Shown here: piece by piece, positions 1-10,620 of the stretch
Position numbering within the stretch: the stretch's first letter is position 1
Layout of the letters: the number at the start of each line of letters is the position of its first letter
Origin: Cohnella phaseoli
GTDB lineage: Bacteria; Bacillota; Bacilli; Paenibacillales; Paenibacillaceae
DNA length: 64,000 nucleotides
Assembly: GCF_003386235.1 (NCBI RefSeq)
Contig: NZ_QRDZ01000006.1
Span: 177,145 to 241,144 of the forward strand
Reading direction: 5' to 3'
Notes under the pieces: model-generated
Told to the model about the DNA's origin: nothing
The model's database searches: none
The model's input: only the letters and a program-made list of their open reading frames with translations
Translations under genes and position numbers: made by a program

Positions 1-2064
<2,064 letters not shown>

Positions 2065-2087
2065 TCCGATAGCCCTCAACCGACAAG

Positions 2088-2130
2088 CAGGATATGCCTT
2101 TCTCTTTCCCGGAAGCATATCCTGTCTTTG
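2088..2130 (+). terminator. Rho-independent terminator of the collagen-like gene
   Basis: A perfect 10-bp inverted repeat, CAGGATATGC (2088-2097) and GCATATCCTG (2115-2124), is followed by TCTTTG. It lies 24 bases after the stop codon. Confidence 0.6.
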
Positions 2131-2191
2131 CCGTTTGGCCTGACCGCCAGACTGAAAAAATTTTTCTCGATGCGAAAGGGGAAATTATACG

Positions 2192-3262
2192 GTGGTTTCA
2201 ATCAGCCTCTGCATGATCGTCAAGAACGAGGAAGCCGTGCTGGCCCGCTGTCTGGAATCCGTATGCGATCTGGTCGACGAGGTCAATATCGTCGATACCG
2301 GATCGACCGATCAGACGGTTGCCATCGCCCGCCGATACACGGATCGGGTATTTTTCTACGAGTGGACCGGTAACTTCGCCGCAGCCCGCAGCGCCTCCTT
2401 TTCCTATGCGACCAAAGAATACATCCTTTACATGGATGCCGATGACGTCATTCTTGAGGAAGACCGCCATAAATTCAAGAAACTTAAAGAGATGCTGGAT
2501 CCGGCGGTCGACTCGGTGTCGATGTTCTATAATGCGGGGGAGGACAGCTTCGGCAACGTCACTCTGAGATATCGCCGAAACAGGCTAATTAAACGATCCC
2601 GAGATTTTCAATGGAAGGGAGATTGCCATAACTATTTGGAAGTCACGGGGCTGATCGTTAATTCCGATATCGCGATTACCCATCGCAAGATCAAGCATTC
2701 CGTCAGCAGAAATTTGAATATTTATAAAATGAAGCTTGAACGGGGAGATCCCTTTACCGCGCGCGATTATTTTTACTACGGGAACGAGCTGAAGGATAAC
2801 CGGCACTATGCGGAAGCGATCGAGAGCTACAAGAGGAATATCGAGCTTAATACGGGGTGGGTCGAGGATAAAATTAACGCCTGCATTAACATGGCAGACT
2901 GTTACCGGTACTTAAACGATCAAGATAATGAATTAACGGCGCTGTTTCAATCGTTTCGGTTCGACAGTCCCCGGCCTGAAGCGCTAAGCCGGATAGGCGA
3001 TCAATTCAAACGCCGGCAAGTGTACAGGACGGCGGCCTACTGGTATGAACAGGCGATCCGGATTCCTGAAAACAATACCCAGTGGAGCTTCAGCTACCCA
3101 GCGTACCGGACATGGTATCCGAACTTGCAGCTATGCGTTTGTTATTATTATCTCGGGGATTTGGATGCCGCTTATCGTCACAACGAGGAAGCGCGCAAAT
3201 ATCGGCCTCAAGATCCGCACGTGCTTCACAATAAGCAATTGCTGGAAGCGAAGCGAGCCTGA
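2192..3262 (+). CDS. Family 2 glycosyltransferase with C-terminal TPR-like repeats
   Basis: A 356-residue cytosolic protein. The N-terminus (VSISLCMIVKNEE, then VDTGSTDQT at about 35-42 and DADD at 82-85) is the GT-A fold nucleotide-sugar binding region of GT2 enzymes; DADD is the metal-binding DXD-type motif. Residues about 195-350 are helical and contain TPR-like repeats (YYGNELKDNRHYAEAIESYKR). This architecture is typical of SunS-like enzymes that glycosylate peptides and proteins in Firmicutes. The start is GTG at 2192, behind AAAGGGG. It directly follows the collagen-like gene, so that protein is the obvious candidate acceptor, but this is inference. It converges on the FkbM methyltransferase gene. 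Confidence 0.85.
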   Translation: MVSISLCMIVKNEEAVLARCLESVCDLVDEVNIVDTGSTDQTVAIARRYTDRVFFYEWTGNFAAARSASFSYATKEYILYMDADDVILEEDRHKFKKLKEMLDPAVDSVSMFYNAGEDSFGNVTLRYRRNRLIKRSRDFQWKGDCHNYLEVTGLIVNSDIAITHRKIKHSVSRNLNIYKMKLERGDPFTARDYFYYGNELKDNRHYAEAIESYKRNIELNTGWVEDKINACINMADCYRYLNDQDNELTALFQSFRFDSPRPEALSRIGDQFKRRQVYRTAAYWYEQAIRIPENNTQWSFSYPAYRTWYPNLQLCVCYYYLGDLDAAYRHNEEARKYRPQDPHVLHNKQLLEAKRA

Positions 3263-3288
3263 ACGGCCGCTCTTTAAACAACGAATAA

Positions 3289-3323
3289 CCGCGCGGAAAG
3301 CATACGTTCAGCTTTCTGCGCGG
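3289..3323. terminator. Hairpin between convergent genes, possible bidirectional terminator
   Basis: CCGCGCGGAAAGC (3289-3301) pairs with GCTTTCTGCGCGG (3311-3323) with one G-T pair and a 9-base loop. It sits between the stop codons of the glycosyltransferase and the methyltransferase. The T tract is poor (CTTCCTGTTCTTT). Confidence 0.5.
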
Positions 3324-3350
3324 CTTCCTGTTCTTTGTCAGTGTCGCCGA

Positions 3351-4145
3351 TTACTTCAGCAGATCGAACAGGTCCCTTCGGGACAGCAGCATGAGATCGT
3401 TGCAGCCTTTGTCCAGCGCGAAGTACTTGGGCACCTCGTTGACGGGATCGGTAAATTCGATGAGCTGACCGCGCCTGTTTACCGTACAGACGACGAAACT
3501 CTGTTTCAGATAGAAGAGAAACTCTGCTGTATCGATATTTTTGCTGTGCAGGTAAGCGAAATTGAATTCGATACATCCGACGACCGTTCCGCATTGCGTC
3601 AGCAGTCTTTTCATGCCGCGCAGAGCATGCCACTCGTAGCCTTCGATATCCATTTTGAATAGCAACGTGTCCCGATTAACGTCTCTGTCCTTGAAAATGC
3701 TGTCAATTGTCGTCGTGGGAAGCTCCACTTGCCGCGAAGATTTGGAGTATTCGGGATGAGCCGACGATAATCCGGAATGAAGCTTGTTGACGAAGAAGGA
3801 AGCTTTCTCCCTATCCTCGTCGGATACGAGCGCGTGCACAATCTGAATTTGCGAGGCATTCGGATGCTCCTCGATAGAGCGGCCCAAATAGGGCAGCAGC
3901 ATTTCGTTAGCCTCGATTGCCGCGATAACGGTATCGACCGGATATTCCGAGGACAGGAGGACTTCACCGTAGTTAACGCCCGCATCCACGACAAGCGAGG
4001 GTTTGAGCGCGTTAACGGAATGCCTCCAGAAATTCGTGACTCGCGGCTGGGACAAGCCGCTGAATCTGATCATCCGGCCGCCTCGTCGGTCTTTCGGATT
4101 GACGTACATGACGCGGTCGGTGCCGCGTATAGAAACTTGGTACAA
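3351..4145 (-). CDS. FkbM family SAM-dependent methyltransferase
   Basis: A 264-residue protein. SAM motif I is LVVDAGVNYGE at about 51-61, followed by the FkbM pattern of an acidic residue in AAIEANE, LPTTTIDSI, and LLFKMDIEGYEWHALRG, the strongest family signature. FkbM enzymes O-methylate small molecules or glycans. The start is TTG at 4145, preceded by a good GGGAGGTG site 11 bases upstream; no ATG lies nearby in frame. With a glycosyltransferase and a collagen-like protein alongside, methylation of the protein's glycan is a reasonable guess (as in BclA oligosaccharides, which carry O-methyl sugars), but unproven. Confidence 0.82.
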   Translation of the reverse strand: MYQVSIRGTDRVMYVNPKDRRGGRMIRFSGLSQPRVTNFWRHSVNALKPSLVVDAGVNYGEVLLSSEYPVDTVIAAIEANEMLLPYLGRSIEEHPNASQIQIVHALVSDEDREKASFFVNKLHSGLSSAHPEYSKSSRQVELPTTTIDSIFKDRDVNRDTLLFKMDIEGYEWHALRGMKRLLTQCGTVVGCIEFNFAYLHSKNIDTAEFLFYLKQSFVVCTVNRRGQLIEFTDPVNEVPKYFALDKGCNDLMLLSRRDLFDLLK

Positions 4146-4300
4146 GACGAGATCGCACCTCCCTGAAGTTTCTAGAATTTATTTAGCGCTTTGGACTAGC
4201 ATATTCAGGAATGAAGCGATGGGAGTGGACAAGTTGAAGGGAAGGAATGACTATTTACGAAAAGCGGGTTATGGCCGAGCGGTTATCCAACAGTAGGAAA

Positions 4301-4309
4301 TGTTATAAT
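4301..4309 (+). promoter_or_regulatory. Extended -10 promoter upstream of the M48 protease gene
   Basis: TGTTATAAT gives a perfect TATAAT (4304-4309) with the TGn extension. No clear -35 lies 17 bases upstream, which extended -10 promoters tolerate. It is 48 bases before the start codon. Confidence 0.55.
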
Positions 4310-4357
4310 CTTCATATCGGCAATTGAAGGCTCGAGCCGGGGCGAAGGAGGGAAAAG

Positions 4358-5632
4358 ATGAGTTTTCGCAGACATTCCGCTTTCTTGAAGTATTCGCTTC
4401 TCTTTATCGGGTATGGGATCGCAGTTGCTCTATACGTGTGGTACACGATGCCGAATCAGGTTCCGGAGGCGTACCGGGGTACGGCTGCCGATCCTACGAC
4501 GTTTTTTACCTCACACCAGCTTAGGAACAGCGAATGGTTAAATGCGGCCCGCAATTGGATTTTCTTCATGAGCGGTCCGTGGGAATGGCTGGTCTATTTC
4601 ATGATGCTGGCAAGCGGACTTGCGCGTCGCTGGAGAGTGATGCTTGAAGAACGCGGGCTTCCGATTTACATACGTTTTCCTCTCTATGTGCTGATGGTCC
4701 AGGGGTCCGCTTACTTGCTCTATTTTCCCCTGCGGGTTATCGGCTACAACTTATCGAAGGCCTACGGCATCTCGACTCAGTCGGTGGAAGGATGGCTGAG
4801 AGACAAACTGATCGCGTTCGGGATCGGTTATGCGACGATGTTGGCCGTATCCGTAGTCGCGTTCTGGATCGTCTCCCGGGGCGGACGATGGTGGCTGAAG
4901 CTGTGGCTGCTGTCCGTTCCGTTCACCTTGTTCATGATGTACGTACAGCCGGTCGTGATCGATCCGCTGTACAGCAATTTTACTCGTCTGTCCGATCCGA
5001 AGCTGGAAGCGGCCATTCTAGAGCTTGCGGATAAAGCGGACATTTCCGCGCATCGGGTATACGAGGTGGACATGTCCGAGAAAACGAACGCTTTGAACGC
5101 GTACGTCAACGGCATCGGTTCTTCGCTGCGAATCGTGCTGTGGGATACGACGCTGCAGCGGTTGGACGAACCGGAGATTTTACTGATCATGGCGCACGAA
5201 ATGGGGCATTACGTCATGCATCATCTGGAATGGAGCGCCGTGGGCGCTGTCGGCTCCTCGTTCGTGCTGCTCGCGATCGGGGGCTGGATTTACCGGGTGG
5301 CGATCCGTAATCGGGGCAGCCGCTGGGGGATTCGGTCGCTGTCGGATATGAATGCGCTGCCGCTTGCGCTGCTGATCGTCTCGATGATTTCCTTCGCATC
5401 GCTTCCGCTGTCGAACTACGTGTCAAGACAAGCGGAGACGGCCGCCGACCGGTATGCGGTGGAATTGATCGGAAGCGCGGAAGGGTCGGTGACGATGAAT
5501 CAGAAGATGGCGGTGGCTGCGCTGAGCGACATCAATCCGCCTCTGCTGGTCAAGTGGTTCAGGGACACCCATCCTTCCGATATGGAAAGGATCGTCTATG
5601 CGGACAATTATGAGCGAACACGCGGAAAATAA
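4358..5632 (+). CDS. M48 family membrane zinc metallopeptidase (Ste24-like)
   Basis: A 424-residue integral membrane protein. Hydrophobic segments lie near 13-32, 70-88, 108-128, 150-175 and 184-204, then the catalytic HEMGH motif at 280-284 (IMAHEMGHYV), two more hydrophobic segments, and the third zinc ligand Glu360 in AETAADRY. This is the layout of CAAX-protease/Ste24-type peptidases. Bacteria have no prenylated substrates, so the likely role is membrane protein quality control. The start is ATG 4358, directly after GGCGAAGGAGGG. The 3' end overlaps the next gene by 35 bases. Confidence 0.88.
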   Translation: MSFRRHSAFLKYSLLFIGYGIAVALYVWYTMPNQVPEAYRGTAADPTTFFTSHQLRNSEWLNAARNWIFFMSGPWEWLVYFMMLASGLARRWRVMLEERGLPIYIRFPLYVLMVQGSAYLLYFPLRVIGYNLSKAYGISTQSVEGWLRDKLIAFGIGYATMLAVSVVAFWIVSRGGRWWLKLWLLSVPFTLFMMYVQPVVIDPLYSNFTRLSDPKLEAAILELADKADISAHRVYEVDMSEKTNALNAYVNGIGSSLRIVLWDTTLQRLDEPEILLIMAHEMGHYVMHHLEWSAVGAVGSSFVLLAIGGWIYRVAIRNRGSRWGIRSLSDMNALPLALLIVSMISFASLPLSNYVSRQAETAADRYAVELIGSAEGSVTMNQKMAVAALSDINPPLLVKWFRDTHPSDMERIVYADNYERTRGK

Positions 5633-6374
5633 AGTCGAACTATACTTGTTGGCAGGATTGGCGACGGCTCCTCTCTTTATGGAGGATTTGCGGCTTGCGC
5701 TGGAACGAAGGCTGCGTTATGCGGCGTTGCCCGGGCAGGCGGGAGCGGTCGGCGGGGCCGAGATACGATCCTGTCTGCTGTATCCTTACGGAGACTGGAG
5801 TCGTAACGTGCTTGCGCAGCTCTGGGAGATCCGGGCGGATATGAGGCGAAGAGAAGGCAAGCTCGATCGTTCAATCGGAGGCGGCAGGACGCTGGCAGAG
5901 ATTCGGCGCGAACGAGGCAAGGCTGACATAGCGGGCACAGTCGGAACGACGGTGCTTGTCGGTCACAGCGGGGGCGGCATTGCCGCCGTCCACGCCGCTG
6001 CGACGCTGATGGCGAGCGGGGCAAGCGCGTCCTGCTTTGCGGTTAAAATCGGCTCACCCAGGTGCCGCATTCCTGAGCGATTAAAGCATCGCGTGCTTTC
6101 GATCCATGCGGAAGGTAGATGGAAGGGAGACTCCTTCAGGCGATCGCCGGACATCGTTTCTCGCATCGGCTCCTACGGAGGCTGGGGCATAAACCGGTCG
6201 CTGCCCGTCTGGCGCAAGGACAAGCATGCCCCGGCAAGCTGGATCGGCGTGCCGATCGTCGGCAAACACCCGGACTATTTTCGAAATCGGCCCCCTTATT
6301 TCAATGCGGACGGGAAATCGAACCTCGACTTGATCGTCGAAGCGATTGCAGCTTGGTTAAGTGCATTGAAATAA
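5598..6374 (+). CDS. Alpha/beta-hydrolase-like protein of unknown substrate
   Basis: 258 residues with no signal peptide. TTVLVGHSGGG at about 115-125 is a nucleophile-elbow (G-X-S-X-G) motif, followed by an Ala-rich helix, so an alpha/beta-hydrolase fold with Ser as nucleophile is likely. The rest is not recognised. The start at 5598 is chosen because GGAAAGG lies 8 bases upstream; ATG 5610 is an alternative. The 35-base overlap with the protease gene suggests translational coupling. A lipase or esterase is possible, but the sequence gives no substrate clue. Confidence 0.65.
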   Translation: MRTIMSEHAENKVELYLLAGLATAPLFMEDLRLALERRLRYAALPGQAGAVGGAEIRSCLLYPYGDWSRNVLAQLWEIRADMRRREGKLDRSIGGGRTLAEIRRERGKADIAGTVGTTVLVGHSGGGIAAVHAAATLMASGASASCFAVKIGSPRCRIPERLKHRVLSIHAEGRWKGDSFRRSPDIVSRIGSYGGWGINRSLPVWRKDKHAPASWIGVPIVGKHPDYFRNRPPYFNADGKSNLDLIVEAIAAWLSALK

Positions 6375-6425
6375 GCATCATTTCGATAGTTTCGCTCATT
6401 TTGGCTCCTAACGTCCGGCTTCATA

Positions 6426-8774
6426 ATGGAAGGTACATTCGAAGTCGAAGGCGAGGGAGCTTATTTGAGCTGGATTGTGGAAGAGACGGGATTCGATCCG
6501 GGCAGGATCGCGACCAATGGCAACAAATATATGCTGGGCAACGGAGCTATAGGTTACAGGGGAACTTTGGAGGAGTTCGAGAGGGAGCAGTTAACGGCCT
6601 GCACGCTGGCCGGCCTATACGACAAAGTCGGCGACCTGTGGAGGGAGCCTGTGAATGCGCCGAACGGACTGTCTACGCGGTATTACAGCGGGGACGAACC
6701 GCTCGGCTTGTTGTCGTCGGCTTATGAATCGCACGGGCAATCGCTGAATATGCGCAATGCGACGTTTTGTCGAGAAACGGTATTCGCAAGCTTAGGAGGC
6801 AGCCGGGTCGAGGTTCGCTCCCAGAGATTCGTCAGCATGAAGCGGCTTGACCTGTTGCTGATGAAGATGGAGCTGCGAGTTTCGGAGGATGGCGAGTTTA
6901 CGGTGCTTACGGGCATCGACGGCGAAGTGTGGGATATTAACGGACCCCATCTGGAGGACTCCGAGACAGTCTCTGCCGGCGGCATCGTGGCCGTATCTGC
7001 AGTAACGCACGAATTGCGCAGGGCGGTCGTCGTCGCCGAGACCGTCAGGTGGGAAAAGGCTCCCCAGTCGGAGCAGCTTGAACGGAAAGGCTCGTCAATC
7101 TATAGAAGGGCAACGTTCTTGGGCAAGGCGGGAGAGACATATTCTTTTACGAAATACGTTAGCGTCGTTACCGGCGATGACCGTCAAACCGCGTTGGCGC
7201 AAGCGGTGAGCCGGACTCTGGGCGCGGCGGAATCGACATACGAGGATCATCTTTGCGAGCACGAAGCGGAATGGGAGAACAAATGGGAGGAATCCGACGT
7301 AACGATTGAAGGGGACGAGGCAGCGCAGTTCGCGCTGCGCTACAGTCTGTACCAGCTGCATATCATCGCGCCGACGCATTCCGAGAAATTGTCGATCCCC
7401 GCTCGCGGATTGTCCGGTCAAGTATATAAAGGCGCTGTGTTTTGGGATACGGAAATGTTTATGCTGCCGTTTTTTCTGTACAGTCAACCGGATGTCGCCC
7501 GCAATCTGGTCATGTATCGGGTGCATACGTTGGAGGGCGCCCGCAGGAAGGCGCAGGAGTATGGGTACCGCGGCGCCTTCTATGCTTGGGAGAGCCAGGA
7601 GACGGGCGACGACGCCTGTACGCTGTTTAATGTGACCGATGTGTTTACGAACCGTCCGATGCGGACGTATTTTCGCGATAAGCAGATCCATATTAGCGCG
7701 GACGCCGCTTACGGCATCTGGCAGTATTACGAGTATACCGGAGACGAAAGCGTACTGCTGGACGGCGGGGCGGAGGCGATTCTCGAATGCGCTCGCTTTT
7801 TCTATTCGTATTCCTACTATAAAAAGGAGAAAATGCGGTACGAACTGCTCGACGTTACCGGACCGGACGAATATCATGAGCGAGTCGGCAACAATGCGTT
7901 CACGAATGCGATGGCCAAGCGAACGATCGGCATTGCGCTGGCGACGTTGGAGTTGCTGGAAGCGAAGTACCCGGAGGCATATCGCGAATTGGTCGATAAG
8001 CTGAACGATATCGACGATTTGGCCGCATTGAGCCATATGCACGACGAGCTGTACGTTCCGAGCCCCGACCCAAGAACGGGAATTATCGAGCAGTTTGACG
8101 GTTATCTGAAACTGGAGGACGTCGATCTCCCGACGTTAAAGTCGAGAGTGCTGGACAAAAACGAATATTTGGGCGGCAGCAGCGGGCTGGCGACAACGAC
8201 GCAGATTTTGAAGCAGGCCGACGTCGTGCTGATGCTCCATCTGCTGAAGGACGATTATTCGCTGGAGGCGAAGCGGGCGAACTGGGAGTATTACGAGCCG
8301 AGGACGGAACACGGTTCCAGCCTCAGCTCCTGTATCTACGCGTTGGTCGCGTCGGACATCGGGGCGCCGGATTGGGCCTACCGCTACTTTATGAAGACGG
8401 CGACGATCGACTTGACAGGCGAATCCAAGCAGTATGTCGGGACGCTATATATCGGCGGAACGCACCCGGCTGCGAACGGAGGCGCATGGATGGCCGCCGT
8501 ACTCGGCTTTGCCGGGGTGCGTTTGCACCGCGGGGCTCTGGTGGTGAAACCTGCGCTGCCGCAAGGGTGGTCGTCGATTTCGCTGCCGATGCGCGTTAAA
8601 GATCAGCGTCTGTTCGTTACCGTAACGCCGACAGAGGTCATTGTCCGCGCCGCTGCCGCAAACCGTTCATCCCTGCCGATTCGCGTCGGAGAGGAAGAGC
8701 GCGAGGCGGAACCGGGAAGCGAGTTGACTTTCCGCTACGGCAGCTCGGAAAGGGGGGACGGACTTGCTGGATAA
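6426..8774 (+). CDS. GH65 family disaccharide phosphorylase (maltose/kojibiose/nigerose type)
   Basis: A 782-residue cytosolic enzyme. It shows the GH65 order: N-terminal beta-sandwich with MLGNGAIGYRGTLEEF (about 38-53), helical linker, (alpha/alpha)6 barrel with VFWDTEMFMLPFF, the catalytic acid Glu482 in DVTGPDEYHE, and the phosphate-binding loop HGSSLS (629-634), then a small C-terminal sheet. GH65 enzymes phosphorolyse alpha-glucobioses with inversion to give beta-glucose 1-phosphate. The downstream beta-phosphoglucomutase fits this. The linkage (alpha-1,2, -1,3 or -1,4) cannot be read safely from sequence. No Shine-Dalgarno is visible before ATG 6426, 51 bases after the preceding stop. 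There is no transporter beside it. Confidence 0.88.
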   Translation: MEGTFEVEGEGAYLSWIVEETGFDPGRIATNGNKYMLGNGAIGYRGTLEEFEREQLTACTLAGLYDKVGDLWREPVNAPNGLSTRYYSGDEPLGLLSSAYESHGQSLNMRNATFCRETVFASLGGSRVEVRSQRFVSMKRLDLLLMKMELRVSEDGEFTVLTGIDGEVWDINGPHLEDSETVSAGGIVAVSAVTHELRRAVVVAETVRWEKAPQSEQLERKGSSIYRRATFLGKAGETYSFTKYVSVVTGDDRQTALAQAVSRTLGAAESTYEDHLCEHEAEWENKWEESDVTIEGDEAAQFALRYSLYQLHIIAPTHSEKLSIPARGLSGQVYKGAVFWDTEMFMLPFFLYSQPDVARNLVMYRVHTLEGARRKAQEYGYRGAFYAWESQETGDDACTLFNVTDVFTNRPMRTYFRDKQIHISADAAYGIWQYYEYTGDESVLLDGGAEAILECARFFYSYSYYKKEKMRYELLDVTGPDEYHERVGNNAFTNAMAKRTIGIALATLELLEAKYPEAYRELVDKLNDIDDLAALSHMHDELYVPSPDPRTGIIEQFDGYLKLEDVDLPTLKSRVLDKNEYLGGSSGLATTTQILKQADVVLMLHLLKDDYSLEAKRANWEYYEPRTEHGSSLSSCIYALVASDIGAPDWAYRYFMKTATIDLTGESKQYVGTLYIGGTHPAANGGAWMAAVLGFAGVRLHRGALVVKPALPQGWSSISLPMRVKDQRLFVTVTPTEVIVRAAAANRSSLPIRVGEEEREAEPGSELTFRYGSSERGDGLAG

Positions 8775-9399
8775 TTTCAAGGGCGCGCTGTTTGATCTGG
8801 ACGGAGTGCTGGTGGATACGGCGAAGTACCATTATCTTGCGTGGAAGCGGTTTGCCGAGCAATTGGGCTTCGAATTTACGGAAGCCGACAATGAGCGACT
8901 GAAGGGCGTCAGCCGGACGAGATCGCTGGAAATTGTGCTGGAGGTTGGTGGAATTACGCTAACGGAAGAGGAGAAGCTGAGGCTGGCCGAGGAGAAAAAC
9001 GAAAGATATTTACAGTACATTCGCCGGATGGACGAAGCCGAGCTGCTCCCCGGAGCCAAGGAGTACTTGCATAAGCTAAGAGCGAGAGGCATTAAAATAG
9101 CGCTCGGCTCCGCAAGCAAAAACGCGGCGTTTATCCTGGACAGAGTGGGCATCGCGAGGCTGTTCGACGCGATTGTCGACGGGACGAAGGTATCCCGCGC
9201 CAAGCCCGATCCGGAGGTGTTTGTCGTCGGCTGCAAGGAGCTTGGGCTGGAGCCGGCCGATTGCGTCGTGTTCGAGGACGCCGAGGCCGGCGTTCAGGCC
9301 GCGCTTGCCGCGGGCATGCGCGTCGTCGGAATCGGCCGAGCGGACATTCTCCGCGCGGCGAATCTGGTCGTGCGCGGCTTGGACGAATTGGTCGGCTAG
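8764..9399 (+). CDS. pgmB: Beta-phosphoglucomutase
   Basis: A 211-residue HAD-superfamily enzyme that converts beta-glucose 1-phosphate to glucose 6-phosphate. The nucleophile and acid/base aspartates are Asp11 and Asp13 in LFDLDGVL. The beta-PGM-specific stretch DTAKYHYLAWKRFAEQLG follows in the cap, then motif II GSASKN, the Lys of RAKPDPEVF, and FEDAEAG for Mg binding. The start is TTG 8764, six bases after AGGGGGG; no other start keeps the DXD region intact. It overlaps the phosphorylase gene by 11 bases, so the two are coupled and work in sequence. Confidence 0.92.
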   Translation: MLDNFKGALFDLDGVLVDTAKYHYLAWKRFAEQLGFEFTEADNERLKGVSRTRSLEIVLEVGGITLTEEEKLRLAEEKNERYLQYIRRMDEAELLPGAKEYLHKLRARGIKIALGSASKNAAFILDRVGIARLFDAIVDGTKVSRAKPDPEVFVVGCKELGLEPADCVVFEDAEAGVQAALAAGMRVVGIGRADILRAANLVVRGLDELVG

Positions 9400-9457
9400 G
9401 GCGTGTATGCAAACCCGCTCAACATCTGCTGCCCTCGGAGTATGCATACACGCCTTA
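9397..9457. repeat. Long inverted repeat between pgmB and the epimerase promoter
   Basis: GGCGTGTATGC (9400-9410) is matched perfectly by GCATACACGCC (9444-9454), and the pairing extends to about 14-15 bp with the flanking bases, with a loop of about 33 bases. It begins in the pgmB stop codon and ends just before the next -35 box. There is no T tract, so it is more likely an mRNA 3' structure or a protein binding site than a terminator. Confidence 0.55.
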
Positions 9458-9459
9458 GG

Positions 9460-9488
9460 TTGACGCCCAGGCTTGCCGCTTATATACT
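9460..9488 (+). promoter_or_regulatory. SigA-type promoter of the aldose epimerase gene
   Basis: TTGACG (9460-9465), a 17-base spacer and TATACT (9483-9488) make a strong housekeeping promoter, 37 bases before the start codon. Confidence 0.75.
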
Positions 9489-9524
9489 CGATTACAATGA
9501 CTATTTTTCGGAGGGATAAGCGGC

Positions 9525-10517
9525 ATGACGCAGCATGAGGCAAAGCTGGGCAAGTTTGAGAGCGAACAGGCGATCTTTTTGAAATATGGAAAATATTCGG
9601 CAATCGTATTGCCAGGAATCGGCGGCAATCTGATTTCCTTCAGGGACGACGACCGGGGATTTCGGTTTATTCGCGAGCCCGAGGCGGGAGATTGGGCAGC
9701 ATTCGTCGAGCGTCCGTGGGTGCACGGAGTTCCCGTGCTGTTCCCGCCGAACCGCTACGATGCCGGAGCGTTCGAATTCGACGGACGTACATACAATTTT
9801 CCGGTGAACGAGCCGTCGACCGGCAACCATCTGCACGGCTTTGTTTACAGCTCCAAATGGGAGCTAGTCGACTATGGCAGCTCGGAGGAGAAGAGCTTTG
9901 CGATCGTTCGGCTGCGCTTTGACGAGAAGGAGCCCGGCTATGCGTTTTTCCCGCATCGGGTAACGCTGGAGATGACGTTTACGTTGACGGACGCCGGACT
10001 CTCGCACCGTTTCGATGCGACGAACGAGAGCGAAGAAGCGATTCCGTTTATGCTGGGCTTCCATACGACGGTTAACGCGCCGTTCGTGCAAGGCAGCCTG
10101 GTGCAGGACTTGGAGTGCGGCTTTTCCTTCGGCGAGCGTTGGGAGCTGAATGAACGGATGCTGCCGACCGGCAAGCTGCTGCCTCTGGACGAAGGAGAGC
10201 GGCAATTGCGCGAAGGAAAGGGCAATCCTTACTTCGCGTCGATGGACAACCACTACACGGCGGCGAACGAGAACGGAAGCAACGCCATGACGCTATACGA
10301 CCGTCGCGCGGACGCACGCTTCGTCTACGAGGTCGGCGACGCCTACAAGCATTGGATGGTGTACAACGGGGAAGCGAGCGGCAGCTTCTTCTGCCCGGAG
10401 CCGCAGACCGGCATGGTGAACGCGCCGAACGTCGACCTGCCTGCGGAGCAAACCGGCCTGATCCGCCTTGAGCCGGGTCAGAGCTGGAGCGCAATCAGCC
10501 GGATGTATTCCGAATAA
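9525..10517 (+). CDS. Aldose 1-epimerase family protein
   Basis: A 330-residue protein of the galactose mutarotase fold. The recognisable parts are the N-terminal strands (YSAIVLPGIGGNLISFRDD), the substrate loop with NHLHGFVYSSKW (conserved His pair), LGFHTTVNAPF (the second His) and a C-terminal acidic stretch (FFCPEPQTGMVNAP). It interconverts the anomers of free aldoses, or related epimers, in the cytosol. It follows the phosphorylase/mutase pair but has its own promoter, and would supply the anomer needed after phosphorolysis. Ribosome site CGGAGGG lies 9 bases before ATG. Confidence 0.82.
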   Translation: MTQHEAKLGKFESEQAIFLKYGKYSAIVLPGIGGNLISFRDDDRGFRFIREPEAGDWAAFVERPWVHGVPVLFPPNRYDAGAFEFDGRTYNFPVNEPSTGNHLHGFVYSSKWELVDYGSSEEKSFAIVRLRFDEKEPGYAFFPHRVTLEMTFTLTDAGLSHRFDATNESEEAIPFMLGFHTTVNAPFVQGSLVQDLECGFSFGERWELNERMLPTGKLLPLDEGERQLREGKGNPYFASMDNHYTAANENGSNAMTLYDRRADARFVYEVGDAYKHWMVYNGEASGSFFCPEPQTGMVNAPNVDLPAEQTGLIRLEPGQSWSAISRMYSE

Positions 10518-10556
10518 AAGTTAGAGCAACGTTCGTTAAACGAATCCCGCAACTGC

Positions 10557-10603
10557 AAAAAAGGTATCCCCGGTCGCGTACTGACGCCCGGGGATACCTT
10601 TTA
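10557..10603. terminator. Bidirectional rho-independent terminator
   Basis: An A run, then GGTATCCCCGG (10563-10573), a 14-base loop, CCGGGGATACC (10588-10598) and TTTTATT. It serves the epimerase gene and, on the other strand, the chemoreceptor gene. Confidence 0.9.
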
Positions 10604-10620
10604 TTGTACAACCGATAGTT

